Positions 1 to 7,760 of a stretch of DNA of 64,000 bases are shown here, in pieces. The position numbers and the translations under genes are program-made. Below the pieces are notes generated by a model, which did no database searches, was not told where the DNA came from, and saw nothing but the letters and a program-made list of their open reading frames with translations. Source of the stretch: Bradyrhizobium sp. WSM3983 (GTDB lineage: Bacteria; Pseudomonadota; Alphaproteobacteria; Rhizobiales; Xanthobacteraceae); the NCBI RefSeq assembly GCF_000473045.1, contig NZ_AXAY01000003.1, positions 372,001 through 436,000 on the forward strand, given 5' to 3'. How positions within the stretch are numbered: position 1 is the first letter of the stretch; each line of letters opens with the position of its first letter.

Positions 1-1049
1 GCCGGCGCAGTGCCCGGCGCCGAATAGGTGAGCAGCACGTCGAACCCCTCGAACAATTCGCCGAGCTCGCGACGGCCGCGGCGGGCAATCCGGCGGGCAT
101 CGTCATATTCTTTCGGCGTCAGTCCGACGGTCTCATCGAGGCTGGCGCGCAGCATCGGCGCGATCTCGTCGTGACGCGCGTCAAACTCCCAGGCGAGCGC
201 GCGATGCGCCTCAAAGTCCTGGATGATCGGATGGATGCGCCAGGCCTCCTGCACCGCCTCGGGCAGATCGATGGTCTGCACGCTGGCGCCGGCGTTCTCG
301 GCCGCCTTGATCGCAGCCTGCAGCCCCTCTTCCGCCGCCGGCTCCACGGCCTCGGCAAACTCCTGCCGGACCACACCGATGCGCGGAGAGTTCGCCGGAG
401 TAATCCCGGAGAATTCAGCACGGCCGGTCATGGCCAAAAGTCCGCGCGCGAGATCTTCCGCGCGCGATCCGAACAGGCCGACCGTATCGAGCGCCCAAGA
501 ATAACACTTCACGCCGACCGTCGGCAGCATCCGGAACGACGGTTTTATCGCGGCGGCTCCACAATAGGCAGCGGGGCGGATCACCGAGCCGCCAGTCTGC
601 GTGCCCAGCGCCAGCGGGATCATGCCGGCGCCGACGGCTGCGGCCGACCCCGAGGACGAGCCGCCCGGCGTATGGCCGGTGTTGTGCGGATTGAGCGTCG
701 GCGTCGGATCGCGCGAGGCGAACGCCGTGGTCGTGGTCTTGCCGATGATGGTGGCGCCTGCCCGCTTCAGCATCATCACGACCGGCGCATCCGAGCGCGG
801 CTGCCAGCCGCGATAGATCTCGGAGCCCATCTCGGTCGGCATATTGGCGGTGTCGATGATGTCCTTGATCCCGACCGCGATGCCCCGCAGCGCGCCGGAG
901 GCCTGCGCCTTCGCGGATTTGTCATGACGGACGAAGGCGCGGACGTCCTTCTCCTTGGCCTCGATCGCCGCATGCGACTGGGCGATGGCGTCGTCAGGCG
1001 AAAGCTCACCGCTAGCGATGCGGCGCTGGAGGTCGGCAAGTGAGATCAT
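1..1049 (-). CDS. Malonamidase E2-type amidase (3' end beyond window)
   Basis: Amidase-signature hydrolase that cleaves amides, probably malonamate to malonate and ammonia, in the cytoplasm. Reading from the ATG at 1049, 349 codons are visible and the C-terminus lies outside the window. The Ser-cisSer-Lys triad is complete: Lys62 in VGIKDIID, Ser131 in the GGSSSGS loop and Ser155 in TQTGGSVIRP. These numbers equal those I recall for the Bradyrhizobium japonicum malonamidase E2 of about 412 residues, so roughly 60 residues are missing. It is transcribed leftwards, away from the dprA-repeat region that starts about 50 bp from its start codon. Family assignment is firm; the malonamate substrate is inferred from resemblance. 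Confidence 0.93.
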   Translation of the reverse strand, partial: MISLADLQRRIASGELSPDDAIAQSHAAIEAKEKDVRAFVRHDKSAKAQASGALRGIAVGIKDIIDTANMPTEMGSEIYRGWQPRSDAPVVMMLKRAGATIIGKTTTTAFASRDPTPTLNPHNTGHTPGGSSSGSAAAVGAGMIPLALGTQTGGSVIRPAAYCGAAAIKPSFRMLPTVGVKCYSWALDTVGLFGSRAEDLARGLLAMTGRAEFSGITPANSPRIGVVRQEFAEAVEPAAEEGLQAAIKAAENAGASVQTIDLPEAVQEAWRIHPIIQDFEAHRALAWEFDARHDEIAPMLRASLDETVGLTPKEYDDARRIARRGRRELGELFEGFDVLLTYSAPGTAP

Positions 1050-1097
1050 GGCAAAATCCTTATTGGCATCGCTTTTAGCATCGCGACGAGGCCGTGC

Positions 1098-1194
1098 AAG
1101 CGCATGGCGCTGTTGCCCACGCCCTCAGGTTGCTCCATGCTGCGTCCGCAAGGAGCCGCCGCGAATGTCATCAAATCGAAACGTAGAGTTGACC
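1098..1194 (+). repeat. dprA start-region repeat, copy A (diverged)
   Basis: Leader-type sequence about 80-85% identical to copies B (1757-1909) and C (3039-3191). It keeps the CCCTCAGGTTG block, the AAGGAG ribosome site and the bases that encode NRNVELT. One extra base relative to copies B and C moves the frame, so an ATG at 1165 starts the cupin gene in place of the GTG used by dprA. Confidence 0.85.
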
Positions 1195-1677
1195 GCGACG
1201 CCGACAGGGCCATTTCAGGTCGAACGTAACGGCGACCGACACGCGGTGCATCGCAACGTTGGCATTGGCACCCTCTCTTTCAAGGTCACGACTGCGGACA
1301 GCAACGGGGCATTTCTGGTGGCCGAGATCGCACATCATGCCAAAGGCGGCCCTCCTCGACATTTACATCGCCATCAGGACGAGTGGTTCCACGTCATTGA
1401 GGGTGAATACATTGTCGAGATTGGCGACGAGCGGTACCTGCTGGGGCCGGGCGACTCGGCCTTCGGGCCGCGTGGAGTACCACACTGCTGGGTCAACGTA
1501 AGCGAAGGGCCGGGACGGATCACTTTCGTGTTCGCACCAGCGGGTCAAGCGGAGGCGTTCTTCCTGGAAATCAGCAAGGCGAACGCGATGGCGCCAACGG
1601 ACCCAGGATTTTGGTCGCCATTCGAAATGGCATTGGTGGGCCCACCCTTAAAAGTGGAATCCCCGTCGCGCTTTTGA
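1165..1677 (+). CDS. Small cupin-domain protein
   Basis: 170-residue single-domain cupin with no signal peptide, probably a metal-binding small-molecule enzyme or sensor. Cupin motif 1 is seen as RHLHRHQDEWFHVIEGE (metal-ligand His and Glu) and motif 2 as PRGVPHCWVN. The start at 1165 is supported by AAGGAG nine bases upstream. An upstream in-frame extension to 955 would run through the amidase promoter and is unlikely. The first residues, MSSNRNVELT, match the start of DprA (INRNVELT), so the translation start appears captured from a copy of the dprA leader. The substrate is unknown. Confidence 0.85.
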   Translation: MSSNRNVELTATPTGPFQVERNGDRHAVHRNVGIGTLSFKVTTADSNGAFLVAEIAHHAKGGPPRHLHRHQDEWFHVIEGEYIVEIGDERYLLGPGDSAFGPRGVPHCWVNVSEGPGRITFVFAPAGQAEAFFLEISKANAMAPTDPGFWSPFEMALVGPPLKVESPSRF

Positions 1678-1756
1678 ACCGTGGAAGAATCGCAGCCGGT
1701 CTGTCAGGTGCAAGGGAAGCTGCCAGATTTCCGTTTCTGAGCCCTTCGCGACGCGC

Positions 1757-1909
1757 AAGCGCACGACACTGTTGCTCACGCCCTCAGGTTGTTCCATGCT
1801 GCCCTCACAAGGAGCCGCCGTGGACGCCATCAATCGAAACGTGGAGCTGACCGAAACTGAGCGGGTCGACCGGCTGCGGCTGATCCGCTCCGACAATGTC
1901 GGGCCGCGC
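1757..1909 (+). repeat. dprA start-region repeat, copy B
   Basis: 153 bp aligned without gaps to 3039-3191, with five mismatches by eye (about 97%). It contains the leader, the ribosome site, the GTG start and the first 30 codons of dprA. Similarity stops abruptly at 1909/1910. Confidence 0.93.
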
Positions 1910-1996
1910 GGAGCTATGTCTCGAACGCAACAAAAGCCAGATCATGGCCGCGAGCGGTTTTCAACCACCTATAGTTTCGAGAATCGATATCCCTAG
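1820..1996 (+). pseudogene. Truncated dprA 5' fragment
   Basis: GTG start with AAGGAG upstream, then 30 codons nearly identical to the N-terminus of the intact DprA encoded at 3102. After GPR the frame enters unrelated sequence and stops at 1996, giving a 58-residue chimera. It has kept its promoter and ribosome site, so it may still be translated, but it lacks every DprA domain. It marks the left junction of the cargo that carries the membrane-protein gene at 2023. Confidence 0.85.
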
Positions 1997-2022
1997 GATA
2001 GGCTGTCCTGAGGGCGATCAGC

Positions 2023-2901
2023 ATGGACGAGCAAACGAAAATCGGTACGGGTGCGGCAGCGGGTATCGCGCTGTTGGCACTCATCGAGCCTCATTTTTTT
2101 GAATCTCATGCCGTTTTAGTAGCGCTCCTATATGCGGTTCTCATAGGCGTGATGGTATGGGGACTAGCTCCAGCGTGCCTTAGAGCAATTCGCAAAAACC
2201 TTATGAAAGGTTTCGGTCGGATGTGGCCTCAGTACTTGATGGTCTTTTCTGCATGCGTGTTCTTCGTGGGCCTGGTTGCTTTCCTTCAAATGAACGTCCA
2301 ACAGGAAGAGCATCATCCGGTTCAAAATGCAGCAAGTTCAGAAACACCAACCGTCAAGCCGGAGATCGTCTTCAAGTTCAGGAATGACGCGTTCGTCGAG
2401 ACGCGCCTTGTTAAATGGGCAGACGGCACCAATGCTGGGCTGTTCGAGTCGAGGTATTACCTAATGGTGGGCAATGCCCTGGACACAGGGAAAGCCGTCA
2501 AGAACATCAAGACGAGAGTGTTTTTCCTAGGACAGGAACCATTGTTAGCCAGAGTGAAGGAATCCGGCGACACATCTACAGACATACGGCATGGCGAATG
2601 GGCATTTTTTGAGATTGGGAAGATCGTTGCCGTTGATGGTTTTCCTACCGGTGGTTTTGTCACGTTCAACGACGATGAGAAGAAGCAATATAGCTATCTA
2701 AAGTCTGACCATCCGAGGCACTTTGAGGTTTCCACCGCAACGGGTGTTAAAGCATACGGCATTTATCATAACCCCGACGCCCCTGATCCTGATTGGCCCA
2801 TGTCCGTGGTTGTGACTGCCGACGATGCAATTTCGCTTCAGTTGCGTGTGAAGCTGGATTTGGGAGGTAAGACACCCGTGCGGTTCGAAGAGACCAGATA
2901 G
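2023..2901 (+). CDS. Membrane-anchored protein of unknown function
   Basis: 292 residues, not recognised. Hydrophobic stretches near residues 10-25, 31-50 and 72-91 suggest three membrane helices. A hydrophilic domain of about 200 residues follows, rich in beta-prone sequence (VVTADDAISLQLRVKL near the end), probably on the periplasmic side. Base composition is clearly more AT-rich than the flanking genes, and the gene lies exactly between two nearly identical copies of the dprA start region, both signs of acquisition. The start is the first ATG after a weak GAGGG-like site. No catalytic motif was seen. Confidence 0.72.
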   Translation: MDEQTKIGTGAAAGIALLALIEPHFFESHAVLVALLYAVLIGVMVWGLAPACLRAIRKNLMKGFGRMWPQYLMVFSACVFFVGLVAFLQMNVQQEEHHPVQNAASSETPTVKPEIVFKFRNDAFVETRLVKWADGTNAGLFESRYYLMVGNALDTGKAVKNIKTRVFFLGQEPLLARVKESGDTSTDIRHGEWAFFEIGKIVAVDGFPTGGFVTFNDDEKKQYSYLKSDHPRHFEVSTATGVKAYGIYHNPDAPDPDWPMSVVVTADDAISLQLRVKLDLGGKTPVRFEETR

Positions 2902-3038
2902 TCAAACTTCCGCTAGCTAAGTTGGCCTTCCTCATTTCAGCGTTGAGCAAGGCAGCAGCCCACCGGCCCCTGTTCGTCCTCCGCGGCGCCTGAGGGTATC
3001 GCGAATTCCGATCGCTTCTGGCCGCGACAATGTCGCCT

Positions 3039-3191
3039 AAGCGCACGACCCTGTTGCTCACGCCCTCAGGTTGTTCCATGCTGCCCCCACCAGGAGACGC
3101 CGTGGACGCCATCAATCGAAACGTGGAGCTGACCGAAACTGAGCGGGTCGACCGCCTGCGGCTGATCCGCTCCGACAATGTCGGGCCGCGC
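3039..3191 (+). repeat. dprA start-region repeat, copy C (functional)
   Basis: This copy drives the intact dprA. It carries AGGAG at 3092-3096, five bases before the GTG at 3102, and the first 30 codons. It is the downstream partner of the repeat at 1757-1909. Confidence 0.93.
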
Positions 3192-4220
3192 ACCTTTCGT
3201 TCGCTGGTCGATCATTTTGGCGGCGCGCGCGCCGCGCTGGAGCGGCTGCCCGATCTGGCGCGCCGTGGCGGCGCGTCGCGATCCGGGCGCATTTGCAGTG
3301 TGGATGAGGCTAAGGCCGAGCTCGCGGCGAGCCGCAAGTTCGGCATCGCCTGGCTTGCGCCCGGCGAGGACGGCTATCCGGATCGGCTGGCAACGCTCGA
3401 CGATGCACCGCCACTGCTCGCGGTGCGTGGTGACAACGCGACGTTGATGCGGCCGATGATCGCGATCGTCGGCTCGCGCAACGCCTCCGGCGCTGGCCTG
3501 AAATTCGCCGGCCAGCTCGCGCGCGAGCTTGGCGAAGCCGGCTTTATCATCATCTCCGGGCTCGCACGCGGCGTCGATCAGGCCGCGCATCGCGCCAGCG
3601 TCGAAACGGGCACGGTCGCCGTGCTCGCCGGCGGACATGACTGCATCTATCCGTCCGAACATGGCGATCTGCTCACCGCTATCCTCGATCATTCGGGCGC
3701 TGCGATCTCCGAGATGCCGCTCGGCCACGAGCCGCGCGCCCGCGACTTTCCCCGCCGCAACCGGCTGATCTCGGGCGCCGCGCTCGGCGTGGTCGTGGTG
3801 GAAGCGGCGCACCGTTCGGGCTCGCTGATCACCGCGCGCATGGCGGCCGAACAGGGCCGCGAAGTGTTCGCGGTCCCCGGCTCGCCGCTCGATCCGCGCG
3901 CTGCCGGCACCAATGATCTGCTCAAGCAGGGCGCAACGCTGGTCACCGAGGCGGCCGACGTCGTCAACGCGGTCGCACCGATCATGGAGCGCCCGGTCAT
4001 GCATCCGGCCAGCGAACCCGACAGCGAGCCTTTTGAAAGCGATCCGCAAGGACATGATCGCGACCAGATCACTCGTCTCCTCGGGCCTGTCCCGATCTCG
4101 ATCGACGACCTCGTGCGCATGTCCGGCGCCTCGCCCGCGATCGTGCGCACGGTGCTGCTGGAACTGGAGCTCGCGGGGCGACTCGAACGTCACGGCGGCG
4201 GGCTGGTGTCGCTGCTTTAA
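3102..4220 (+). CDS. dprA: DNA-processing protein DprA
   Basis: Cytoplasmic single-strand DNA binding protein that hands incoming DNA to RecA during natural transformation; it is also conserved in bacteria not known to transform. 372 residues from the GTG. N-terminal helix-hairpin-helix-like part, then the Rossmann-type DNA-binding fold with [41 protein letters not shown] and [15 protein letters not shown], then a C-terminal winged helix (residues about 310-372). The GTG is preferred to in-frame ATGs at 3030 and 3078 because AGGAG sits just upstream and both repeat copies share it. It converges with hxlR-like 4217-4627, overlapping by 3 bp. Confidence 0.96.
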   Translation: MDAINRNVELTETERVDRLRLIRSDNVGPRTFRSLVDHFGGARAALERLPDLARRGGASRSGRICSVDEAKAELAASRKFGIAWLAPGEDGYPDRLATLDDAPPLLAVRGDNATLMRPMIAIVGSRNASGAGLKFAGQLARELGEAGFIIISGLARGVDQAAHRASVETGTVAVLAGGHDCIYPSEHGDLLTAILDHSGAAISEMPLGHEPRARDFPRRNRLISGAALGVVVVEAAHRSGSLITARMAAEQGREVFAVPGSPLDPRAAGTNDLLKQGATLVTEAADVVNAVAPIMERPVMHPASEPDSEPFESDPQGHDRDQITRLLGPVPISIDDLVRMSGASPAIVRTVLLELELAGRLERHGGGLVSLL

Positions 4221-4627
4221 GAGCCGTTGCGCTCGTCGAAGCGCGTGCGTGCAGCCGCGATCTGCTCCTGATGCGTGATCGCCCACTCGCCGAGCGCTTT
4301 CACAGGCTCCTGCAACCCGCGACCGAGATCCGTCAGCTCGTAATCGACGCGCGGCGGAATGGTCGGGAAGATCGTCCGCGTGACGAGACCGTCGCGCTCG
4401 AGCCCGCGCAAGGTCAGGGTCAGCATCCGCTGCGAGATGCCGTTGATCATGCGCTTCAGCTCGTTGAAGCGCTTGGGTCCGTCGCTCAGCATCATGATGA
4501 CGAACACGCTCCATTTGTCGCCGACGCGCGACAGGATCGAAGCCACGCCACGGCAGTCGGCATGGTCGGGGTCCGGCACCCGCGGTGCAGGCAAATCGGT
4601 GTGTGCAGGTCTCAAAGATGTGCCCAT
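4217..4627 (-). CDS. HxlR-family transcriptional regulator
   Basis: 136-residue winged-helix regulator of the HxlR/MarR-like group. The core is [18 protein letters not shown], then [20 protein letters not shown] (recognition helix and turn) and the wing [12 protein letters not shown] cysteine at position 25, just before the first helix, is where thiol-sensing members such as YodB and HypR carry their redox cysteine. It is divergent from the azoreductase gene with an 83-bp shared control region (4628-4710), so local control of that gene is likely. A weak inverted repeat (CACT/AGTG at 4666-4678) lies between them. Its 3' end overlaps dprA. Confidence 0.9.
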   Translation of the reverse strand: MGTSLRPAHTDLPAPRVPDPDHADCRGVASILSRVGDKWSVFVIMMLSDGPKRFNELKRMINGISQRMLTLTLRGLERDGLVTRTIFPTIPPRVDYELTDLGRGLQEPVKALGEWAITHQEQIAAARTRFDERNGS

Positions 4628-4710
4628 GGCTCAAAAAAGTGCGTTCTTGCGGGGAATTTGACGGTCACTCATGTAGTGCGGGTTACAAATCTATACCATA
4701 GGTGACCCAA

Positions 4711-5319
4711 ATGAAACTCCTCCATATCGACTCCAGCGTGCTCGGCCCCCACTCTGTCTCCAGGCAGGTGTCCGCCGCCATCGTCGACCGGTTACGGCAG
4801 GCCACGCCCTCGCTCGACATCGTCTACCGCGACCTGACCCAGACCCCGCTCGCCCACCTCTCCGGCTCGCATCTTGCGGCAGCCCAGGGCGCGCCTGCGC
4901 CCGCGGAACTCGCACCCGATCTCGCGGCGAGCGCGGCAGTGCTGAACGAGTTCCTCGATGCCGACGTCGTCGTGATCGGCGCGCCCATGTACAATTTTAC
5001 GATTCCGAGCCAGCTCAAGGCCTGGATCGATCGCGTCCTCATTGCGGGGAAGACTTTCAAATATGGAGCGGCCGGGCCCGAGGGACTCGCCGGCGGCAAG
5101 CGCGTGATCGTGGCGATTTCACGCGGTGGCTATTACGGCGCCGAGACGCCGTATGCGGCTGGAGAACACCTCGAGACCTATTTGCGCTGGGTGTTCGGCT
5201 TCATAGGAATCACGAGCCTCGAATTCATCCCCGCCGACGGCATCCAGATCGGCCCGAACCATCGCGAGAAGGCGCTCGCTGGCGCGCTTGAGGCGGCAAC
5301 GAGCCTTCGCGCGGCCTGA
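4711..5319 (+). CDS. azoR: FMN-dependent NADH-azoreductase
   Basis: 202-residue flavodoxin-fold quinone/azo reductase using FMN and NAD(P)H, cytoplasmic. N-terminal phosphate-binding loop [14 protein letters not shown], then [19 protein letters not shown], the AzoR signature around the flavin, and SRGGYYG near residue 140. The ATG at 4711 is chosen over the in-frame GTG at 4702 because that GTG is part of the AGGTGA ribosome site. The gene is paired with a divergent HxlR regulator, an arrangement known for quinone and azo stress responses elsewhere. The inducer cannot be read from the sequence. Confidence 0.93.
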   Translation: MKLLHIDSSVLGPHSVSRQVSAAIVDRLRQATPSLDIVYRDLTQTPLAHLSGSHLAAAQGAPAPAELAPDLAASAAVLNEFLDADVVVIGAPMYNFTIPSQLKAWIDRVLIAGKTFKYGAAGPEGLAGGKRVIVAISRGGYYGAETPYAAGEHLETYLRWVFGFIGITSLEFIPADGIQIGPNHREKALAGALEAATSLRAA

Positions 5320-5376
5320 CAGCACGCCGACGACAGCCGCTGCCGGACTCCGGCGGCGGCTGAAAGATCGACAAAG

Positions 5377-5559
5377 CTAAAACCAGCCGCCCTGCACGCC
5401 GAAGATCACGGCAGCGAGCGAAATGAGCAGGCCGATGCCGGAAAAGATGGCAACCCCGATGAACTCCGACGTGTCGGAGCGTTTGGCGGGAATAGCGGAA
5501 CGTTCGGTGTAAATACGCGGTGCTGAAATGGGAGAATAAATGCGGGCTGCTTTCGGCAT
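5377..5559 (-). CDS. Small single-helix membrane protein
   Basis: 60 residues. The basic, Ser/Arg-rich N-terminal half is followed by one hydrophobic helix (FIGVAIFSGIGLLISLAAVI, residues about 33-52) and a short GVQGGWF tail. AAGGAG lies seven bases before the ATG, strong support for translation. Not recognised as a named family; small proteins of this layout are common in Bradyrhizobium genomes. It is transcribed on its own, convergent with azoR. Confidence 0.72.
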   Translation of the reverse strand: MPKAARIYSPISAPRIYTERSAIPAKRSDTSEFIGVAIFSGIGLLISLAAVIFGVQGGWF

Positions 5560-5735
5560 AACGGACTCCTTTTAAAAATGAGTCTTTTGACCCCTGCCCG
5601 TAGAAGAGTCTTTGCAACACACGCGAAGGTTCAACGCATCACGCAAGCTTCAGAAAATACAGCTCGCAAGACGTGGGAACCGGCCAGCGCAACCGCATCC
5701 AGCGCGCCGGCCGATTCAATTTTCACATCATTCGA

Positions 5736-6509
5736 TCAACCGCGATAGATCGGCGCGCCGCTCGGAGACGCAACGGCGCCGCCATCAACGAAGATCTCCT
5801 GGCCCTGGATGTGCGCGGCATCGTCCGACGCAAGGAACAGCACCGTCTTCGAGATGTGATCTGGTTCACCAATGCGCCCGAGCGGCGTCGACAGCCCGAT
5901 GCGCTTCTCGAACGCCTTCTCCGCTTCGGGCGTCGCGATCGCCGCGCCCCAGATCGGCGTGCGGATCGCACCCGGCGCGACCACGTTGACGCGGATGCCG
6001 CGCGGCGACAGTTCCGAGGCCATGATCCGCGCCATCGCCCGCACGCCGGCCTTCGCCGCTCCGTAAGCTGAATAGCCGGGAATGCCGAGCACGGAGATCA
6101 CCGAACCGTTGAGGATGATCGAGGCGTTGTCGTTGAGATAAGGCAGCGCCGACTGCACCGTGAAGAACACGCCGGTGAGATTGGTGCTGATCACCTTCTC
6201 GAAGGTCTCGAGCGTCGCCGAGCCGAGCGGCGTGCTGCCGGGAATGCCGGCATTGGCAAACACGATGTCGAGCTTGCCGAACTTTTCGGTGCCCTTCTTG
6301 ATCGCGGCCTCGGTCGCTGCGATGTCGGTGGCGTCGGCCGCAACCGCGAGTGCGTTCGGGCCGAGTTCCTTCGCGGCGGCTTCCAGCGTCTCCTTGTTAC
6401 GTCCGGTGATGATCACCTTGGCGCCCTCGGCTACGAACAGCTTTGCCGTTGCCAGTCCAATGCCGCTATTGCCGCCGGTAATCAGTGCCGTCTTGTTCTT
6501 CAGCCTCAT
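5736..6509 (-). CDS. SDR-family oxidoreductase
   Basis: 257-residue classical short-chain dehydrogenase/reductase, soluble, NAD(P)-dependent. Cofactor loop TGGNSGIG (11-18), NAG at 86-88, Asn110, Ser136, Tyr149 and Lys153 make the complete catalytic set. Arg37 after the second strand favours NADPH. The ATG at 6509 has GGAGG at good spacing; the longer frame to 6719 would run across the promoter and into the neighbouring gene. Divergent from an HxlR regulator with overlapping promoters (6524-6576), so probably under its control. Substrate unknown. Confidence 0.92.
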   Translation of the reverse strand: MRLKNKTALITGGNSGIGLATAKLFVAEGAKVIITGRNKETLEAAAKELGPNALAVAADATDIAATEAAIKKGTEKFGKLDIVFANAGIPGSTPLGSATLETFEKVISTNLTGVFFTVQSALPYLNDNASIILNGSVISVLGIPGYSAYGAAKAGVRAMARIMASELSPRGIRVNVVAPGAIRTPIWGAAIATPEAEKAFEKRIGLSTPLGRIGEPDHISKTVLFLASDDAAHIQGQEIFVDGGAVASPSGAPIYRG

Positions 6510-6523
6510 GCTCGCCTCCAGTA

Positions 6524-6576
6524 GTTGCATAATGAAACTCGATTGCCATGTAGGCCAAATGGTTTTATAATGCAAC
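6524..6576. promoter_or_regulatory. Overlapping divergent promoters inside an inverted repeat
   Basis: Two 15-bp arms, GTTGCATAATGAAAC (6524-6538) and GTTTTATAATGCAAC (6562-6576), pair at 13 of 15 positions across a 23-bp spacer. Rightward: TTGCCA (6543-6548), 17 bp, TATAAT (6566-6571), a near-consensus sigma70 promoter. Leftward: TTGGCC (complement of 6553-6558), 17 bp, CATTAT (complement of 6530-6535). Each arm covers one -10 box, so a dimeric HxlR protein bound there would block both genes. Confidence 0.75.
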
Positions 6577-6630
6577 CACACGAGAGCGTGATCGTCCGCT
6601 GGATGCGGCAGGCGCGACGGGACCTGGACC

Positions 6631-7116
6631 ATGGTGAAGCGAACGAGTTTTGAGGGCGATGCCTGCCCGGTCGCGCGAGCGCTCGAGGCGCTCGGCGACT
6701 GGTGGTCGCTGTTGATCATCCGCGAGGCGCTGCTCGGCGTGCGGCGCTTCGGCGAATTTCAGAACAAGCTCGGCATGGCCAAGAACATTTTGGCCACGCG
6801 ACTACGCGCGCTGGTCGATCACGGCATTCTGACGACAGCCCCTGCCTCCGACGGCAGCGCCTACCAGGAGTACGTGCTGACGCCGAAGGGCCGCGGCACC
6901 TTTCCAATCCTGGTGGCGCTGCGGCAATGGAGCGAGGAGTTCGACGATTATCCCGAGGAGATCGAGACGATCCTGGTCGATCGCGCCAAAGGCCGCCCGA
7001 TCCGGAAGATCGAGCTGCGCGCGGAGGACGGACGGTTGCTGACCCTCGCCGACACGACGTTGAAGCCGCGGCCAGCGCCGCGGCGGCGATCGGCCTCAGC
7101 GCGCTCAAACCTGTAA
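6631..7116 (+). CDS. HxlR-family transcriptional regulator
   Basis: 161-residue winged-helix regulator: CPVARALEALGDWWSLLIIR, FGEFQNKLGMAKNILATRL (recognition region) and the wing SAYQEYVLTPKG, plus a basic C-terminal tail. Cys12 sits where redox-responsive HxlR proteins have their sensor cysteine. It is divergent from the SDR gene, and the shared inverted repeat at 6524-6576 covers both -10 boxes, suggesting autorepression and repression of the reductase. A second HxlR/reductase pair lies only 2 kb to the left, so the two modules may have a common origin. Confidence 0.92.
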   Translation: MVKRTSFEGDACPVARALEALGDWWSLLIIREALLGVRRFGEFQNKLGMAKNILATRLRALVDHGILTTAPASDGSAYQEYVLTPKGRGTFPILVALRQWSEEFDDYPEEIETILVDRAKGRPIRKIELRAEDGRLLTLADTTLKPRPAPRRRSASARSNL

Positions 7117-7254
7117 CCGTCATCCTGAGGTGCTCGTCCTGCGACGCAGGGCGAGCCTCGAAGGGCGACGGCCCCGCTGCATCTCGGCCGTTCATCCTTC
7201 GAGGCTCCCGGCACGATGCTCCGCATCGCGCCACTCGCGCCTCAGGATGACGGT
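7116..7254. repeat. Intergenic palindromic repeat
   Basis: Perfect 15-bp inverted ends, ACCGTCATCCTGAGG (7116-7130) and its complement (7240-7254), enclose a GC-rich interior with further self-complementarity. This is the CATCCTGAGG-type repeat familiar from Bradyrhizobiaceae intergenic regions. It begins at the stop codon of the HxlR gene and may also act in termination. Confidence 0.85.
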
Positions 7255-7295
7255 TCGAATAGCGGCGCACTCAGGTCTCACGCCATCCCGATCCC

Positions 7296-7568
7296 TCACG
7301 ACAGCTTGCGTTTGCTCCGCAGCCGCAAATGCTCGTCGGCCTCGAGCTTGGTCATCCCTAAGAGATAATGCAGCACGTCGAGCTTGTGGCGCTCGGCGAG
7401 CTTGCGCAATGCGCCCACCTGCTCGGCGATGAAGGCCGCGGCTTCATCGACCCCGCCCTCCCCCGGTTCCTCGTTGCGCGAGCCTCGCCGCACGCCTGAT
7501 GCGGCGCGCTTCCGTTTCTTTCCTGGCTTTGCCACCAGCCCCACCGAATCCATGCCCCGCGGAAACAT
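7296..7568 (-). CDS. Small basic hypothetical protein
   Basis: 90 residues from the ATG at 7568 (a GTG at 7586 is also in frame; neither has a good ribosome site). A basic N-terminal part, rich in Lys and Arg, precedes a helical half with EAAAFIAEQVGALRKLAERHKL and LDVLHYLLGMTKLEADEHL, which could form a helical hairpin or coiled coil. No named domain recognised. It lies upstream of topA on the other strand. Coding potential rests on length, the amphipathic helices and absence of a better frame. Confidence 0.55.
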   Translation of the reverse strand: MFPRGMDSVGLVAKPGKKRKRAASGVRRGSRNEEPGEGGVDEAAAFIAEQVGALRKLAERHKLDVLHYLLGMTKLEADEHLRLRSKRKLS

Positions 7569-7760
7569 TACGCTGACACCGGCCACAACTCCAAGGTGGT
7601 ATTTCGCAACTTTCTCGATATGAAACTTTTCCCATTCTGCGGGCTTTCAACACCCCTCGATTTGACAGCGAGGGCCTCACCACCCATGTTCGGGACGAAA
7701 CGGCCGACCCGAATCTTGTCGATTTCGGCCTAATATTTCCCCGTAAGTTACTGGAACTAC

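Noticed and set aside
3066..4634. 522-codon minus-strand frame opposite dprA and hxlR
   Set aside because: Spans two real genes in another frame and shows only Arg/Ala/Asp-rich shadow composition.
4702..4710. GTG start for the azoreductase
   Set aside because: The GTG is part of the AGGTGA ribosome site; ATG at 4711 fits family length.
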